A DNA stretch of 64,000 bases from Climacium dendroides (lineage: Eukaryota > Streptophyta > Bryopsida > Hypnales > Climaciaceae). The notes under the pieces were generated by a model, which had not been told where the DNA came from, ran no database searches, and saw nothing but the letters and a program-made list of their open reading frames with translations. The position numbers were made by a program, and so were the translations under genes. Of this stretch, positions 11,483 through 23,961 are shown piece after piece. The stretch spans positions 14,689,029 through 14,753,028 of the forward strand of contig OX467083.1 in NCBI GenBank assembly GCA_950106755.1, in the 5' to 3' direction. How positions within the stretch are numbered: position 1 is the stretch's first letter; each line of letters starts with the position of its first letter.

Positions 11483-13860
11483 TGGAGGTGGCATCTAGAC
11501 CCCAAAGTTTTAAGACTATTGACAAATACATTCTTTAAGTCCAATTCAAAGATTCAAGTTGTGTTTTTTCTTTGACCTCCAATAGGTAAATGTAACTAAT
11601 AAACAATAGAGCACATGCTACCACTCTAGAATAGTTACACCCATTCGGACTCGATTTTTTTAATCAATTCAAAAGTTAAAGGTATAGAATAAAAGACACA
11701 GATTTTTGAAGTTGATCATGAATTCATCAAATTTTGAAAGTTGCATGAAAACAAAGTGAAATAAGATTAGTTGTAACTTTGCATATTCTAACAAACATTC
11801 AATTTCAATGGCCTCCCAAGGTATTGAAGTCTTTCCTAATCCATTTTGTGATTGAATGAGGAAGATTGAACAATGAAACTCAATATGATTTCTTTCAACT
11901 TTCACTTTTAACGAAGCTTACCTATCAATTTCTACAAGAACAGAAAATTTGAATTTGAATTTATTTTGTTTGGTGCTTTTAAAAAATGAACAAATTTTTC
12001 TAACTATCTTTGGGATTTCTTGACTTTTGGAAATTCTTATATATGTAGATATAGATATTCTACTTATCACTCACACACGTAATGCCATTGAAACTGAAAA
12101 ATGCTGCTGGTATCAGTTGATGCTCATGATAAAGAGCAAGAATTTAAGGACTCAATGATACTGTAAGGAAGTTAGCGTATTCAAATCAACTTTCATTTGA
12201 TGAGGTGGCAATTCATTGGGGTCAAAATGTTAATTATAATATGATTAAAAAATCTGCAAGTAAAGCCAAGCAAACTGCAGTAACTTGATCCAACGTAGTA
12301 TGCTTTAAAAGCAACTATTTAAGAGCTGGTTTGCCTTTTTCATAGGTTTTTGTGGACAAAAATATTGTCAGATCATTTTTCAAGGGAAAAAAAATAGATG
12401 TGGAACCTAATACAAGTGGTTTTGTATTTTTCTAAGTATTTTTGAATTACTTATAAATTTTCAAAGATTTGGGGCATAGGCACCTATGTGTGATCATAGG
12501 TCTTCCCAAATGCATCCACTTGCAACTTGTAAAGAGATGTGCGGAAATCAAAGATAATGATTGGCTCTTGCAATAGAAGAAATAATTTTTCCTCGATTCA
12601 TTCAATTGCTAAAGTGGTTCATTTAAGGATAATCTCATCTCCATTCTCTAGCTAAAAATAGGGGCAATTTGAAGAAGATGGGTAGTTTTAGAGCATACTA
12701 TCTTACTTCTTCCTAACCCCTAAGGGTGGGTTTAGAGCACTTTTCCATTAGAGCATTGAAGATCTGAACTAGAAAATGCCAAATGGTTTAAATTGCAAGG
12801 TGGGAAGATCTAAGGCCTCTAGCCACTCCTCTAGCCTCTAGCCTCCATTTAGGAGAATTATAGAGAGCCTAAAGTGTCAATTGCAAGATATCATTTTTGG
12901 AAAGAAAACAAACTGGAAGAGCTACATACAATGCTTACACTTGGGAAAGTGGATCATGTGTTTTGAGTGAAAAGCACATTACAATGCAATTGCTATGTTG
13001 AACTAGATAGATGGTAATTTCTAAAGTAAGTTGATGTTCACTAATCTATTTGCAAATCTAGGGAGTTATGTTTTGGGCTCCAAGTTCCAATAGAAATGAC
13101 ATTACAAAATTTGGCAAAGTTGGAGTTTAGGTGAAGCTTCCTGCCCCTTTTAGAAACTGGCCTCTAGTCCTGTAATGAAAATTGACCTTTAGATATTATG
13201 TTCCTATTGGATAGTTCTCTGCTAATTGAATTATAAGGTAAAATAGGATCCACCAATTGTCTTGTTGATCATTGGTAAGTGGAAAAGCAAGACTCTATGT
13301 TTCACCAACATTAAAGGACAACTCCATTGGTGTAAATCAATACATGTGAAATTTTTATTGTATCCCTCTCCACATACCCATCAAGTCTACATATTGAAAG
13401 TATAATTGCTACTTAGACTTGTAGCATCCCTTGCAAAAGTTTGTCCATCCACTAATACATATAAGGATTCTAAAGAAACCCTAACTCCCCAAGTGCTTGA
13501 CCTAAAGACATTGACCTTATAAGGACATGGAGGTCAAAAAAATAGTCGACAAATGATAGATATTTCTTCTATTTAATCCCTAAAGGACTATCATGTTTAG
13601 AGGCCTAAAAACAACTTCAAATACTCATCCCCAAAGCAAGGAAAAAATCTTCATTAGTGAGTATATTTAACAAATCCAACCACAAGATCTTTTAATAAAC
13701 TTGTCCAAGTAAATTGTTCCTAAAATTTTTAAGCAAATATCCCCAATGATTGCAAGTTCAATGCCCCTAAACTTCAAAATGTAGGCTTTTCTAGCCCTTC
13801 TAAAATGTGAAGTTTTGTTTTTCAACATTTTTTGAAAAAAAATCAATGTGTCCTATAACT
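11483..13860. other. AT-rich intergenic DNA with repeat blocks, no gene
   Basis: The block 'aaggaagttagcgtattcaaatc' at 12174 is repeated at 14461 with related flanks (gaggtggcaat, gggtcaaaat in changed order), so a short rearranged repeat is shared. No protein is recognisable. The stretch ends at the assembly gap. Confidence 0.6.
13241..13500 (+). repeat. Dispersed repeat (partner at 35716-35970)
   Basis: Shares ordered blocks with 35716-35970 on the same strand: 'ccaccaattgtct', then 'tgtatccctctccacatacc', then 'attgctacttagacttgtagca'. Diverged, non-coding. Confidence 0.6.
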
Positions 13861-14060
13861 NNNNNNNNNNNNNNNNNNNNNNNNNNNNNNNNNNNNNNNN
13901 NNNNNNNNNNNNNNNNNNNNNNNNNNNNNNNNNNNNNNNNNNNNNNNNNNNNNNNNNNNNNNNNNNNNNNNNNNNNNNNNNNNNNNNNNNNNNNNNNNNN
14001 NNNNNNNNNNNNNNNNNNNNNNNNNNNNNNNNNNNNNNNNNNNNNNNNNNNNNNNNNNNN
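13861..14060. other. Assembly gap (200 N)
   Basis: Exactly 200 N bases, the usual placeholder for a scaffold join of unknown length. Sequence either side is AT-rich and non-coding, so no gene is visibly broken by it. Confidence 0.99.
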
Positions 14061-14205
14061 GGGGAAAAAAAAGAAAAAGAAGAAGTGGTGGAGCAGCTTA
14101 ACCCTTATTAAAGGTCAGGTGGAATCATATATATAGGAAACTTGCAGACAAAATTCAAATCCTTCTCCACATAAAAATAGAGACTTGCATGTTTTGAAAA
14201 TCCTG

Positions 14206-14790
14206 TGCATACCTTGGCTGGTTGTTGTTTTGGTTGTTTTGTTTGCTATGTTGAGATTTCCTAGATCATGTGTCCCCTGAGTGTGTGCTTGTTACCATTG
14301 GAAAGCCCTTGGTGAGGAGGGGTGCACTGACTTGGTTTTGTGGTGTTTCAACTTACAATGTGAAAGTTATTGATTTTTGAAGTTTTTAGGAATTTAAAAA
14401 TTACAAATTATTTTGATTTTGATTTTGATTGTAGCAATTGCACAGGGCACACTAGTAATAAGGAAGTTAGCGTATTCAAATCTGCAAGTGAGGTGGCAAT
14501 GAATAAACTTTCATTTGGGTCAAAATCTATACCTTAAATTTGGTTGTTTGTTTTGTTTTGTTTTGTTTGTTACATTGAGATTTTTCACACCATGTGTCCC
14601 CCGATTGTGTGCTTGGCATTGTCAGAAAGCTCTTCACAAGGAGGGGTGCACGGGCTTGGTTTCATGGTGTTCCAACTAATAGTGTGAAAGTTATTGATTT
14701 TTGAAGTTTTTATGAATTAAAAAATTTGAAAATTACTTTTATTTTTGTTTTGGCTATGGCAATGACACAGTTGGTGTGATTATTAGACGT
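14206..14790 (+). repeat. Two diverged direct copies of a ~260-bp unit
   Basis: Copy 1 (14206-14455) and copy 2 (14532-14790) share 'catgtgtcccc...tgtgtgcttg', 'gaggggtgca', and 'gtgaaagttattgatttttg'. They are separated by about 75 bases including the 'gttagcgtattcaaatc' block. Non-coding; a tandem duplication of an unknown repeat. Confidence 0.8.
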
Positions 14791-15391
14791 CATGTTAAGA
14801 TTTACCTTCAAAAACAAAATGCAAAAAGATTTCTTCCTACAAATTTTATTGCAATTTAAAGGTGATGCACTTGAAATTTAGACAAATATTCCTTGTAGCC
14901 CTTCATTGCACAGTGTGCAGTCACTAGGTGGTGATACAAAATTTTGTTCCCATCACAATTGAATTGGTAGTTGAATTGTGCGGTTCTTGTGTGGTAATTG
15001 GCAATGGTGGTTGTGTTTTTTTTTATTGTGTACGGTGATTGGCAAATTTATTCTACATAGTCCTATATTTTTATTTGTAGAAATTGTAGAATACAAAATA
15101 TGTATTGAATTATGGCAAGGCATACACTAGTGGATTGGAAATGCAACATCTTTCATTTGGAGGTCATTTTGTGATGCCTTAAAAGTTGTAAAGTGACCCC
15201 ATATTCCATTATGTATGACCCCATATATCCATATGTATTGGCTAAATTAAAAGCATCGTGTGTCATTGGATTTGGCTCAACATGAATACAAATTTTTGTA
15301 ATTGTTGTATATATCAATTCATGAACTTTGGATAACAAATATATTTTTTAAAATTAACCATGTTGCAAACTAAATTTGGCTTTTCAAACCT

Positions 15392-16297
15392 TTATCCCCT
15401 ATAGGACCACAATCCACTCAGGGGACAAATGGGATTTCGGGCAAGTACCTACAGGTTGAAGTTTTATCATGATTTTAAATTTTTTTTTTGAAGATAGGAA
15501 AACTCATTAGCTTCATTAGAATATTATTATTTTTTAAATTGGTGCCTAAGAACAAAAGTTGTGCCCAAATTAGCTCAAAACAAGGAAAAAGGGGCAACAA
15601 CAAAAATTTAAATTTTTTATTTTTTTTCATACAGATTATAAATATTTTTTCTACATGGAAAGCTTTGATTCATTCCATTTGGATTTGTTATGAGAAAGTT
15701 ATGGGCAATCTTGTTTTTCAAGCAAATGCACATCTTCTTGAAAAATAACTTGTAAGAGTCATTTCTAAATGCAATTTTCATAATTTTTCAAAAAAAATAG
15801 TTCCATATGGTTTAGTTTTCTTTCTAGAATAATCTCACCTTTGGTATTAGTACATTTTAATTCTACTTTAGAAATATTAATAATTTAGATTTCCTTCTAT
15901 CCCGTATCTATTTCTATTTAATATTTTTTTTTTAAATTGAGTTTTTTTGAGTTTTTCCTTTTTTTCTAGACTCTCAACTCTTGACTCAATTTCCAAAAAT
16001 AAATATTTAAAAATAAAAACTTTGTAGTGCAAAAAAATTAATTTAAGAAGGTTCAAAGTCAAATAATCTAGTCCTGCAATGTGATGAAAAATTTGTTTTT
16101 TCACTTTAAACGTAGATATCTTGCAATTTGTGCGGTCAAAAATTTTGAAATTTTTTGCACATATTTTTATACTATTTAGGTGTAAGATCCTCTGGTTATA
16201 TGTGCAAAAAAAATTCAAATTTTTTTACTCTTTGCTATAGAAATGGCAGTTTTGAATGTGTTTTGGTAGAAAAAGGCCTTGGTCCTTTAGGGGTTAA
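15392..16297 (-). mobile_element. T1 element, reverse orientation (~906 bp)
   Basis: Left end 'ttatcccctataggaccac' (first four bases mutated from TTAA) and right end 'aaaggccttggtcctttaggggttaa' at 16297. The internal order of blocks is that of the 10583 copy reversed. A 113-aa open frame on its - strand is Lys/Asn/Phe-rich noise from AT-rich DNA. Confidence 0.8.
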
Positions 16298-17637
16298 GCA
16301 TTAAATTCAAATAAGTAACCATAGTAGGTCTCTTGCAAGAGCCTTTGTACCAACTACTACAAGAACATATATTCTTTTAGTATCAATTTTCTTTTTCAAT
16401 TAGGTTTTACTCAAATTTTCTCATAATCACTATAAATATAAGGTAAGCACACCCACTATAAACCCTCTTCCAATTACCTTTTATATATACACTAGTCCAA
16501 TATTTTAGCCTAAAATCCGTATCAAGGGTAGAGAAGAGAGGGGACTATTTGAACATCTAGAATGAATAGTACTTACCATAGCCATTATCATAGTAAATGT
16601 AAATGTAGCCGCTTTGTCATTGCAAAGACTCCTCCTCATGGTCTACATCTAATAAGTTGTATATAGATAGAACCTCTCTTAGTGCATAATATGCAATAAA
16701 AGAATTTGCAGACAACAGATGGGTCTACGAGTGATTCAAGATGAAAAACTGAAATAAATGTTTATAGTATTTGTAGCCTCTCTAACTGCATAAACTTCTC
16801 TTAATGCATAGTCCCTACACCATGCACCAAGAGAGGTTCTACCTGCCCCAAATTGCACCATGCTATCATCACTCTATGTAAATTTCCAAAATTGATGTGT
16901 ATATATGTAGAAGAAATTATTTTAATTATAACTTCTACTCTTATACTTCTATTGTAATGAATTTTGATGTTTCCTAACTTTTGCATACGAGATCCAAATG
17001 TCATATTCTTTGGTGCAATTGAACCTCTTTTCACTTGCCAACAAAAAATGGAAATTTGAGTAGTCTAATAACAATAACAAGGCAAGGTATGTTCATTTTA
17101 CACTAATTAAAGTATTGTGCAATTGTCGAATACAAATATGAAGTACCATTTTTTGCTAACTTGCCCATTTTGAATATCACTCTAACATTCATTCATTAGA
17201 GGTACATACTCACACCTTCTTCACCAAGCAAACTTTGTAGCAAAATGAAAAGGTGGTTAGAGGAAAGAGGAACCAATGGACAATGGACAGTGATTCTAGG
17301 TGAAGAAGTTGTGTCCTCCCATTTGGTGTGTCGATAATAGAGAATACAAGGCTGTGGAAACAAAATTGCAAAATTGAGGTAACAAGACTGGACCCAACTG
17401 GACAATAGTAGCAATGATGAAATCAACAACAAAGGGTGAAATTATAGAGCACTAGAGAATATATTTCACTTGCGAAAGCTTCTGCACCCGTTCTTTTGCT
17501 CTGGAGTAGAATAATCAACATAGAGAAGAAATTGTAGGCTAAGAATATTCTACCATAGGTTGCCAACGTGAAGTCACTATAGAGCCGCAACCTCTCCATT
17601 CTCCATAGAATGGTCGTGCAATGGAGAAGGTGTGACC
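16298..17637. other. Intergenic, repeats only
   Basis: About 16800-17150 resembles 8690-8950 (blocks 'ttttgcata', 'tctttggtg', 'ttttcacttg'). No gene seen. Confidence 0.55.
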
Positions 17638-18504
17638 AAGGTAAAACCACCCATTATCAACCACAACTCCATTACCAATCAATAAGGGGGTTGAAATTCA
17701 AGAGAGTTTGGGAATAATTTCCAAACATGAGTTCTTGATTTCCACCCATCAATTCCTCCATTCTTTTCATGACACATTTGCTTGGTTTGGAGTGCCAAAG
17801 TGAATTCTTAAATGAGCCGTTTTGGAATAAGGTAGAATAGCCCATTGTGGTCAAATGACCCATAGTGGACACCTAGGGAATGACCCCATCATGGTTTATT
17901 TTAGTATGTGAAATTTTGACCACAATGCACGTCTTATATAACAATAATGGAATAATTAGTGACTTCATTAGGAACTTCCAACTTTTTAGCGTGAATTTAT
18001 TGTAAGAATTAACTTTTTAGACTTTCTATGTTAGAAAATACAATGACTGCTTTAGGTGAAGAAAATGAGCATGATGGATTCAAATTTTGTTGGTACTAAG
18101 GTAGTCTACAAATTCTTTTGGGCCATGATGCGTTGAACACTTCAAAAATTCATAACAAATTCATACTTTGTTAGAAAAAAACATAATTTCAATTGCTCTC
18201 ATCACTTTTCACACTTGTAATAATGTGAAAACAAAATTGAAATTTTTTAGCTACAACATGAGGTCAAACTCCTAATTCTGACCACAATGGGCTATTTTAC
18301 CTTAGTCTAAACATTGGACATGGTTTCAGACCAGCTATTGCCTTCCAACATTCATAATAATTTTAGTTAAAGGAATAAAAGTACTAAATTTTGGCAATGC
18401 CCCTCATTTCAGTCTTCACACCTGTGAAAACATTTCCTTCACCTTATTGTACTCCTCATATGTCCACACTTGCTTATTCGGTCGGTTATGGGTGGTTTTA
18501 CCTT
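17638..18504. mobile_element. TIR element of the GGTAGAACCACCCAT family, with nested insert
   Basis: Ends are 'aaggtaaaaccacccatt' and 'atgggtggttttacctt', inverted copies of each other. The body ('aattcctccattcttttcatgacacattt' region; later 'tttggcaatgcccctcatttc') matches the shorter uninterrupted element at 49149-49552 in reverse. It is interrupted by a second TIR element at 17829-18305. Related copies or pieces lie at 19718-19900, 22010-22240, 36219-36497 and 58267-59118. Non-coding. Confidence 0.75.
17829..18305. mobile_element. Nested TIR element (AAGGTAGAATAGCCCATTGT)
   Basis: Left terminus AAGGTAGAATAGCCCATTGT and right terminus ACAATGGGCTATTTTACCTT pair over about 25 bases. It sits inside the larger element exactly where the uninterrupted copy near 49340 runs on without a break ('ttttggaa' then 'gactttag...'), so this is an insertion. 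The tips share the GGTA(G/A)AA...CCCAT theme with the host element, suggesting related transposition machinery. Target duplication not clear. Confidence 0.75.
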
Positions 18505-18585
18505 ACCCCTATTCCAATATTGCAGACATGTCTAAACACAAGTCTACCCGAAACACGAGCAATAGAAACTTCAGTTACTAATAAA

Positions 18586-19058
18586 GGTATGTTCGCACTC
18601 AGTGTTAAACATGTTGTTACTAAGAGCACCACCACCCCTCCTCCAAAACGGATGGCCTCTTAAGAGAGGCCTCCAAATCCGCCCCACCCGTCCTCCAAAA
18701 CGAATGACCTCTTAAGAGGCGCCTCTTAGAAATGAACTTTGGCCTCCATATGAGGGTGGTTTTGGAGGCCTCAACTCGGCCTCTAAAACAAGAAAAGACA
18801 AGTTCCGTGTTGCTCTCCACGATTCTAGCAAGTGGTTCATGCCGAGTTGTTGTCCTCTGGTTGGAAGTCATATGGCCTCTTAAGAGGCCATGGGTGGCCA
18901 TGGGTGGGGCAAGCCTGGTAGCTGGTTGCCAAACCTGACCGAGGTCAAGGCAGCCTGCATTTTGCAGGACGGGAAGGGTCTTACAAATGAATGCAGACCT
19001 TCTTTTGGACCAGATTCGCATTCCAAATAACACCTCTAACACCAAGTGCAAACATACC
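18586..19058. mobile_element. GC-rich 473-bp TIR element (GGTATGTTYGCAC)
   Basis: Left end GGTATGTTCGCACTCAGTGT and right end 'aacaccaagtgcaaacatacc' are inverted copies with few mismatches. The inside is much GC-richer than its surroundings and contains several 'cctcttaagagg' palindromes, the longest GGCCTCTTAAGAGGCC at 18874-18889. A 143-aa open frame crosses it on the - strand but resembles nothing I know and is probably by-product. No certain target duplication. Confidence 0.7.
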
Positions 19059-19717
19059 CTGACTTAACAACCACAGTTACGTCACATCAGATTTGACAAA
19101 ACAGATTCAGTTGCATGAAATCACATGCAACCAAACTTCAACTTAACTTACCTCCAGAAATCAGTGTAAGAGGAAGCCGTTGAGGTACTAACAGTGCATT
19201 CTGCTGTAAGTTTCAGTTAATCCTTCTCATTCTCTGCTTCAAAAATCTGTGAAAAATCTGTGAAAAATCTGGCAAAAACTTAAAATCAACTCCAGTTCTG
19301 CATGTCGGTCTACATCACAGTCAAGACAATGACCATCTGGAACACAAGCTTCATGTTCACCCCACACACTAAGGGAAAAAAAAAAAGTACCAGTAAGTAG
19401 AAGCATCAGTTCTCAACCAGCGTTTCTTTTCTACTGTAGAACTTGTGTTCCTGGCAGCATGCCATTGCATTATATTTGGAGGGACGTCAGGGTATTCATT
19501 TCTTTATGTCAGAACTGGCGTTTAAACGCCAGAAAAAAAAACCCTGTTCTCAACCACACCCAGTGCCCAACGTGTAAGTTAGTGTGCGCTATTTTCAACG
19601 TGAGGCTGGAACTCAAGCTTGAAATGTGTGTTTTCTGTCCTTTTCAAGGTAATATGGTTATGACACATGTCTAAAAGTAGTGAGTGGGAAAGTAGGGGGT
19701 AGTGAACAGGAAAGTAG

Positions 19718-19900
19718 TTCTTCAATGATCGGAATTAGAATACTCTAAACATTGATTATGGGTCAACAATATCTTTTTGGCTCCCAAAATTCACTGTAAT
19801 TTCAAATTTGGGAATAAAATTCTGAAAAATTTGCAATCTCTGTATTTCCTATCTTCCTACATGGAAATTTTTTTCCACCACGGCCTCATTTGGTTGAAAC
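19718..19900. repeat. Fragment of the GGTAGAACCACCCAT family
   Basis: The block 'cttcaatgatcggaattag' followed by a 'gattatgggtc' and 'ataaaattctgaaaaatttg' segment parallels 22010-22160 and the body of 18310-18400. No ends recognised. Confidence 0.5.
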
Positions 19901-20539
19901 TTGCTTAAGTGATCCACTACTAATGCTTATACCTTACTATGGGTCCCCCCAAATTGAACTTGGGTTGAAAAATTTAGATCTCACAAATTCAAATTCTATT
20001 TTAGGTTGCCAAAAACTTTGGATTTTGCAAAATCAGTTTCTGAACGTTTTTTTGGAAAAATCACACATTCAAATGATCAATTGATTGATTTTTATACAAT
20101 TGGGATGATTGCTTTATTGTAATGACACCCAACATGATGATTAGATTTGGCATAAATTAAGTCAATCTTGTCATTTAAAAGAGGTAATGTGGACCCCTGA
20201 GAATGTGATGTGGAAATTCAATTTTGACAACTACATGAAGTGCTGAAACAAACCTTCACATATTATATAGTTTGATTATAAGTTTCATAAAGTTGAATGA
20301 ATTTGCACTAATCAAAATAGTAGAGATAGCATGATGATTCGTCGTTTCATTGTTGCTTGTTTATTGAGAAGCTCTAATGTTGATTGCAAAGTTATTTTAT
20401 TGTGTAAGTGTGTGGTGGAATGTCCCTTCTGAGTGGATACTGATAGCAAGTGGATTGGGACAGTCATTCAAAAAGGCACACCAAAGTTTAGACCTCAATC
20501 CCCAAGTTAAAAAAAAAAAATCTTTGTTTATATTTAACT

Positions 20540-20910
20540 GTTTAATACTCGAGGCACCAAATTCTAGTATTGACAAAATTTTGAGGTTAAATAAAACTTG
20601 ATCAAGTTGCAATTTTTAATAGTTTGTATTTTTGAGAACATCTTTTTGAAGTTTAGTTTTAGCATCAAAAATTCAATTTTAAAAATGAATCATTATGATT
20701 TTTCTATTCAAGATTTTTGTATAAAGGTGTCCATTGCAAATTTTGATTTTTTAGTGTTAAAGAATCTTGGAAATGAGACTCAAATACACTCAATCTTGGA
20801 GAAAAAATCACATTAAAAATTCATTTAAAAAAATTTGTAAAGTAGATTTTGAGACATTGAAAATCAATTGGGATTTTATATGCTATGTCCTTGAACCTCA
20901 TAGTTTTTGG
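20540..20910 (-). repeat. T2 repeat, end-truncated (related to 25819-26443)
   Basis: From 'gaggcaccaaattctag' onwards it matches the reverse complement of 26100-26420, with shared blocks 'gttaaataaaact', 'tagcatca', 'tttttctattca', 'cttggaaatga' and 'agaaaaaatcacatt'. The similar short peptides in the two copies follow from DNA similarity and are not evidence of a gene. Terminal TTAA motifs are missing. Confidence 0.7.
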
Positions 20911-22009
20911 GTGGCCAATTTTTTAGATGTGATATGTGTGCTTACATAGATTACTTGTACCCCAACCTATAGTTGACCTACACTAAATAGTAAAATTAGA
21001 TTTCTTGAATAATTAAATTATTTTACCTTCTAAATTTTTTTTTATATTATCTTTACAACCCATTATCATGATGGCAATGCACTTGTAAAGTGCACATGTT
21101 GGCCCATGCTTTAACAAGGGTTTGCTCATGCTTCAACAACAATCTACTCATAGTTCAACAATTTAGTTTTGAAAGAGCACATAAAATTCACTTCTTGTCA
21201 GAATGTCTTCATTCTTTTTGCAATTGACATCTCTCAAACTTTTCAATCTCTGAAAAACATGGGAGCTCACAAATAGCTTCTCCAAAGTACCCAGATGGCA
21301 AATCTGTGTGGTAATGGGGAGTTCTACCTTATATCATCTCCGGAGCTCACACTTTGAATGTTGCGTCTTTGTTTGTCTTTTGTCCAGAGCTCTCCCTGAC
21401 TACTTTACGAGAAGGGCTCCATTTTTTTTGCACATCATTAGTTCATTGAAATACAACATTAAATCATTTTTCGATTTCCTTGTGACAACTTAAAAGATAT
21501 CAATGGTAAAATTGTACAGTTCAATAATTCAATGTGATTGCACTCGGCAATGATCATCACGGCCTTCTGGCTGTTCAAGCCATGGGTAGGTTTAGAGCTC
21601 ACACTACTCCACTTCTGTAGCATTTTTTTAGAGTTTTTTATTGGACACAAATAAAGGACTTTGGTTGTGGGTTGATTGAATGAATGCGCGATCAAGCTCG
21701 CTTGTCGGTAGTCAAGTGAGTGATGGCTTTCAGCACTTGCCAAGGGTGTCAGTCAGTCAGTGGCAATCGAGTGAAGAAAGAAGAATTTAAAAAAAAAAAT
21801 CAACTCTAAGGGAAGGTGAAGGCACCCAATTCTAACCAATGCCCCATCAGCAATCAATAGGGTGCAGTATTTCCAATCAAGATTGGAACAGATTTTCAAA
21901 CAAAGTTTGGAATGTTTTCTTTTCTTCTTTTCAAGGTTTGGACTATTAAGTACATGATACATGTCTCAAAGTAGTGAGCAAGAAATTAAGAAGTAATAAA
22001 TATGAAAGT

Positions 22010-22240
22010 AGTTCTTGAATGATCGGAATTAAAAGTGTTTAGACATTGGCTATGGGTCCGGAGAACTTTTCACCTCCCTGAATTCATAATAATTTCAGTT
22101 TTAGCAATAAAATTACCAAAAAAAATTTGCAACCCTCTTCATTCCTTTCAATGCAACTATGAAAATATTTGCTTTGTCTTGCACTACTCCAGATCATGTC
22201 TAGAATAGATTATTTGATTGGTTATGGGTGTCTTCACCTT
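22010..22240. repeat. Fragment of the GGTAGAACCACCCAT family
   Basis: Contains 'gaatgatcggaatt', 'ggctatgggtcc', 'ataaaattaccaaa' and ends in 'ggttatgggtgtcttcacctt', a diverged right terminus of the family. Confidence 0.55.
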
Positions 22241-22499
22241 AAAAGGTCCATAAATCACCCACCTAAGGTAGGAACACCCAATGGCATCAATGTACCTAAT
22301 GGCCTCACTTTCTACACATGATAGTCATTTCAAAACTTAAAATGTAGATAAATTGTAGATAGCTTATTTTTATTGACCGAAATAATAAGTTATTTATAGT
22401 CGACCTACATTTACGTTTTAGAATCATTCCCTTGCTTAGAAAGTGAGGCCATTGGGTACACTGACACCATTCGGTGATCCTACCTTTAAAAGATAAAAC

Positions 22500-23051
22500 T
22501 AAATTTTGGGGAAGTGAAGATTTTTGAAATATTTTTTTTAGTAAATTTTCCTTGTAAGACACGTGGAATTTGTATCTTACACCAACTTCTATTTAATAAA
22601 TTTTTAATATATAAAAAACTAAGAGTTGTTTTTGTTGAATTTTTTTTCAAGATTCTCAACTCAATTCTTCAATATAAAAAATTAGAACATCAACATCAAT
22701 AGTGCAAAAATTTTAAGTTAAGTAGATTCAAATCCAAAAATTAGAACATCAACATCAATAGTGCAAAAATTTTAAGTTAAGTAGATTCAAATCCAAAAAT
22801 TATTCTCAAGTAAGGTGCAATTGAATTTTTTTTCTTTAATTTAAATGCAATTATCTTTCAATCTGTGTGGTCAAATTTTTGAAATTTCTTCCCCCCATTC
22901 TTGTACTAGTCTAGCACAAGATTCCATGGTTAAACATGCAATAAATAAATTAAAAATTAAAAATTAAATTAAATTTTTTTCACCCTTTGCAACATAAACA
23001 ATGGTTTTGAGTGGTTTTTGATAGAAAAGGCCTTTAGACTTTAGGGGTTAA
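22500..23051 (-). mobile_element. T1 element, reverse, left-truncated
   Basis: The right end 'aaaaggcctttagactttaggggttaa' and upstream blocks ('tgtgtggtcaaatttttgaaatttc', 'gattccatggtt') match the copy at 15392-16297. The left third is missing. It carries an internal 59-bp tandem duplication. Its terminal TTAA (23048-23051) is also the first TTAA of the next element. Confidence 0.7.
22681..22798 (+). repeat. Perfect 59-bp tandem duplication (2 copies)
   Basis: Two identical adjacent 59-base units starting 'attagaacatcaacatcaat'. Identity suggests a recent slippage or replication event inside an otherwise old, diverged T1 copy, although an assembly artefact is possible. Confidence 0.95.
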
Positions 23052-23961
23052 CCCCTTAAGTTCCTTGACTATGCTTTCACCAAATATACTCCAAACTGCC
23101 ATTTCTAGTATAAGTACAAAATTTTGGAAAAAAATCATTTTTGGAGACATGTAACTATAGGATCTTGTAGTACACTAACTTGAGAACATGAGCAAAAAGT
23201 TTCAAAAATTTCCACTATGTGGATTGCAAGATAATAGTGTTTGAAGTGACAATAATTCTTTTTCTGACCCTGTGAAAACCAAACAGCTGCACTTCACAAG
23301 GTCACATTGGTATGAAAAAATGTCCAAAATGGTGGTGCTCTTTTTGGTTCATTCTTCAAGGCAAGTTGTCTACATGCTTGAAACTTTCTAGGTCATTTGG
23401 AATCGTACAACATATAGGAAAAAATAGTAAGTAGAAAAATGACACAAAATACTAAATTATTAACAATTTATTTATGGAATTGAAAAATGTCAACTTCAAT
23501 GGTCGTAATGTTGTAATAAACAATTTACTTAATCTTTTTTTTTTTCCAAAACTATTGAAAATTGAGTTTCATAAAGGACTTTAAAGTTTATTTTAGAGTA
23601 GAGAATCCATAACTGCCTGCAAACTAAAATTCCTTTTAACTATTGTCTTGTTGATTAACATGGAATGATTCAAAGCTTTTTGCTTGCATATAAATCTGGA
23701 AAAGCCATTTCATATTTTTGTTTATTTAAAAAATGATTTTTTCTAATTTGCCTAGATTGCCCATTTTTTTTAAATGGCCTATTAGGCCATAACTATTGAC
23801 TCATATTTCCAAACGTCTTGAATTTTAGTCTACATGAAAGATATTCCTCATCCACATCTTTTATTAAATTTTGGGACAAAAACATGGAAATCTTCAATTG
23901 CACATACCTATCCAAAATTTCCATGTTGCCAAATTTAGCAAGCTATTGTTTTAGGGGTTAA
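23048..23961 (+). mobile_element. T1 element (~914 bp) abutting an inverted neighbour
   Basis: Left end TTAACCCCTTAAGTTCCTTG, right end 'gttttaggggttaa' at 23961. Internal blocks 'actccaaactgccatttct', 'actataggatcttg' and 'cttcacaaggtcac' follow T1 order. It shares its first TTAA with the oppositely oriented T1 copy on its left. No open frame of note. Confidence 0.75.

Noticed and set aside
18620..19051. 143-aa minus-strand ORF as a gene
   Set aside because: It lies wholly inside a GC-rich TIR element, has no recognisable motif and its composition follows the palindromic repeats.
20598..20816. Similar short peptides at 20598 (+) and 26370 (-) as a conserved small gene
   Set aside because: Both lie in copies of the T2 repeat; the DNA is similar outside the frames as well and neither has a promoter or family match.
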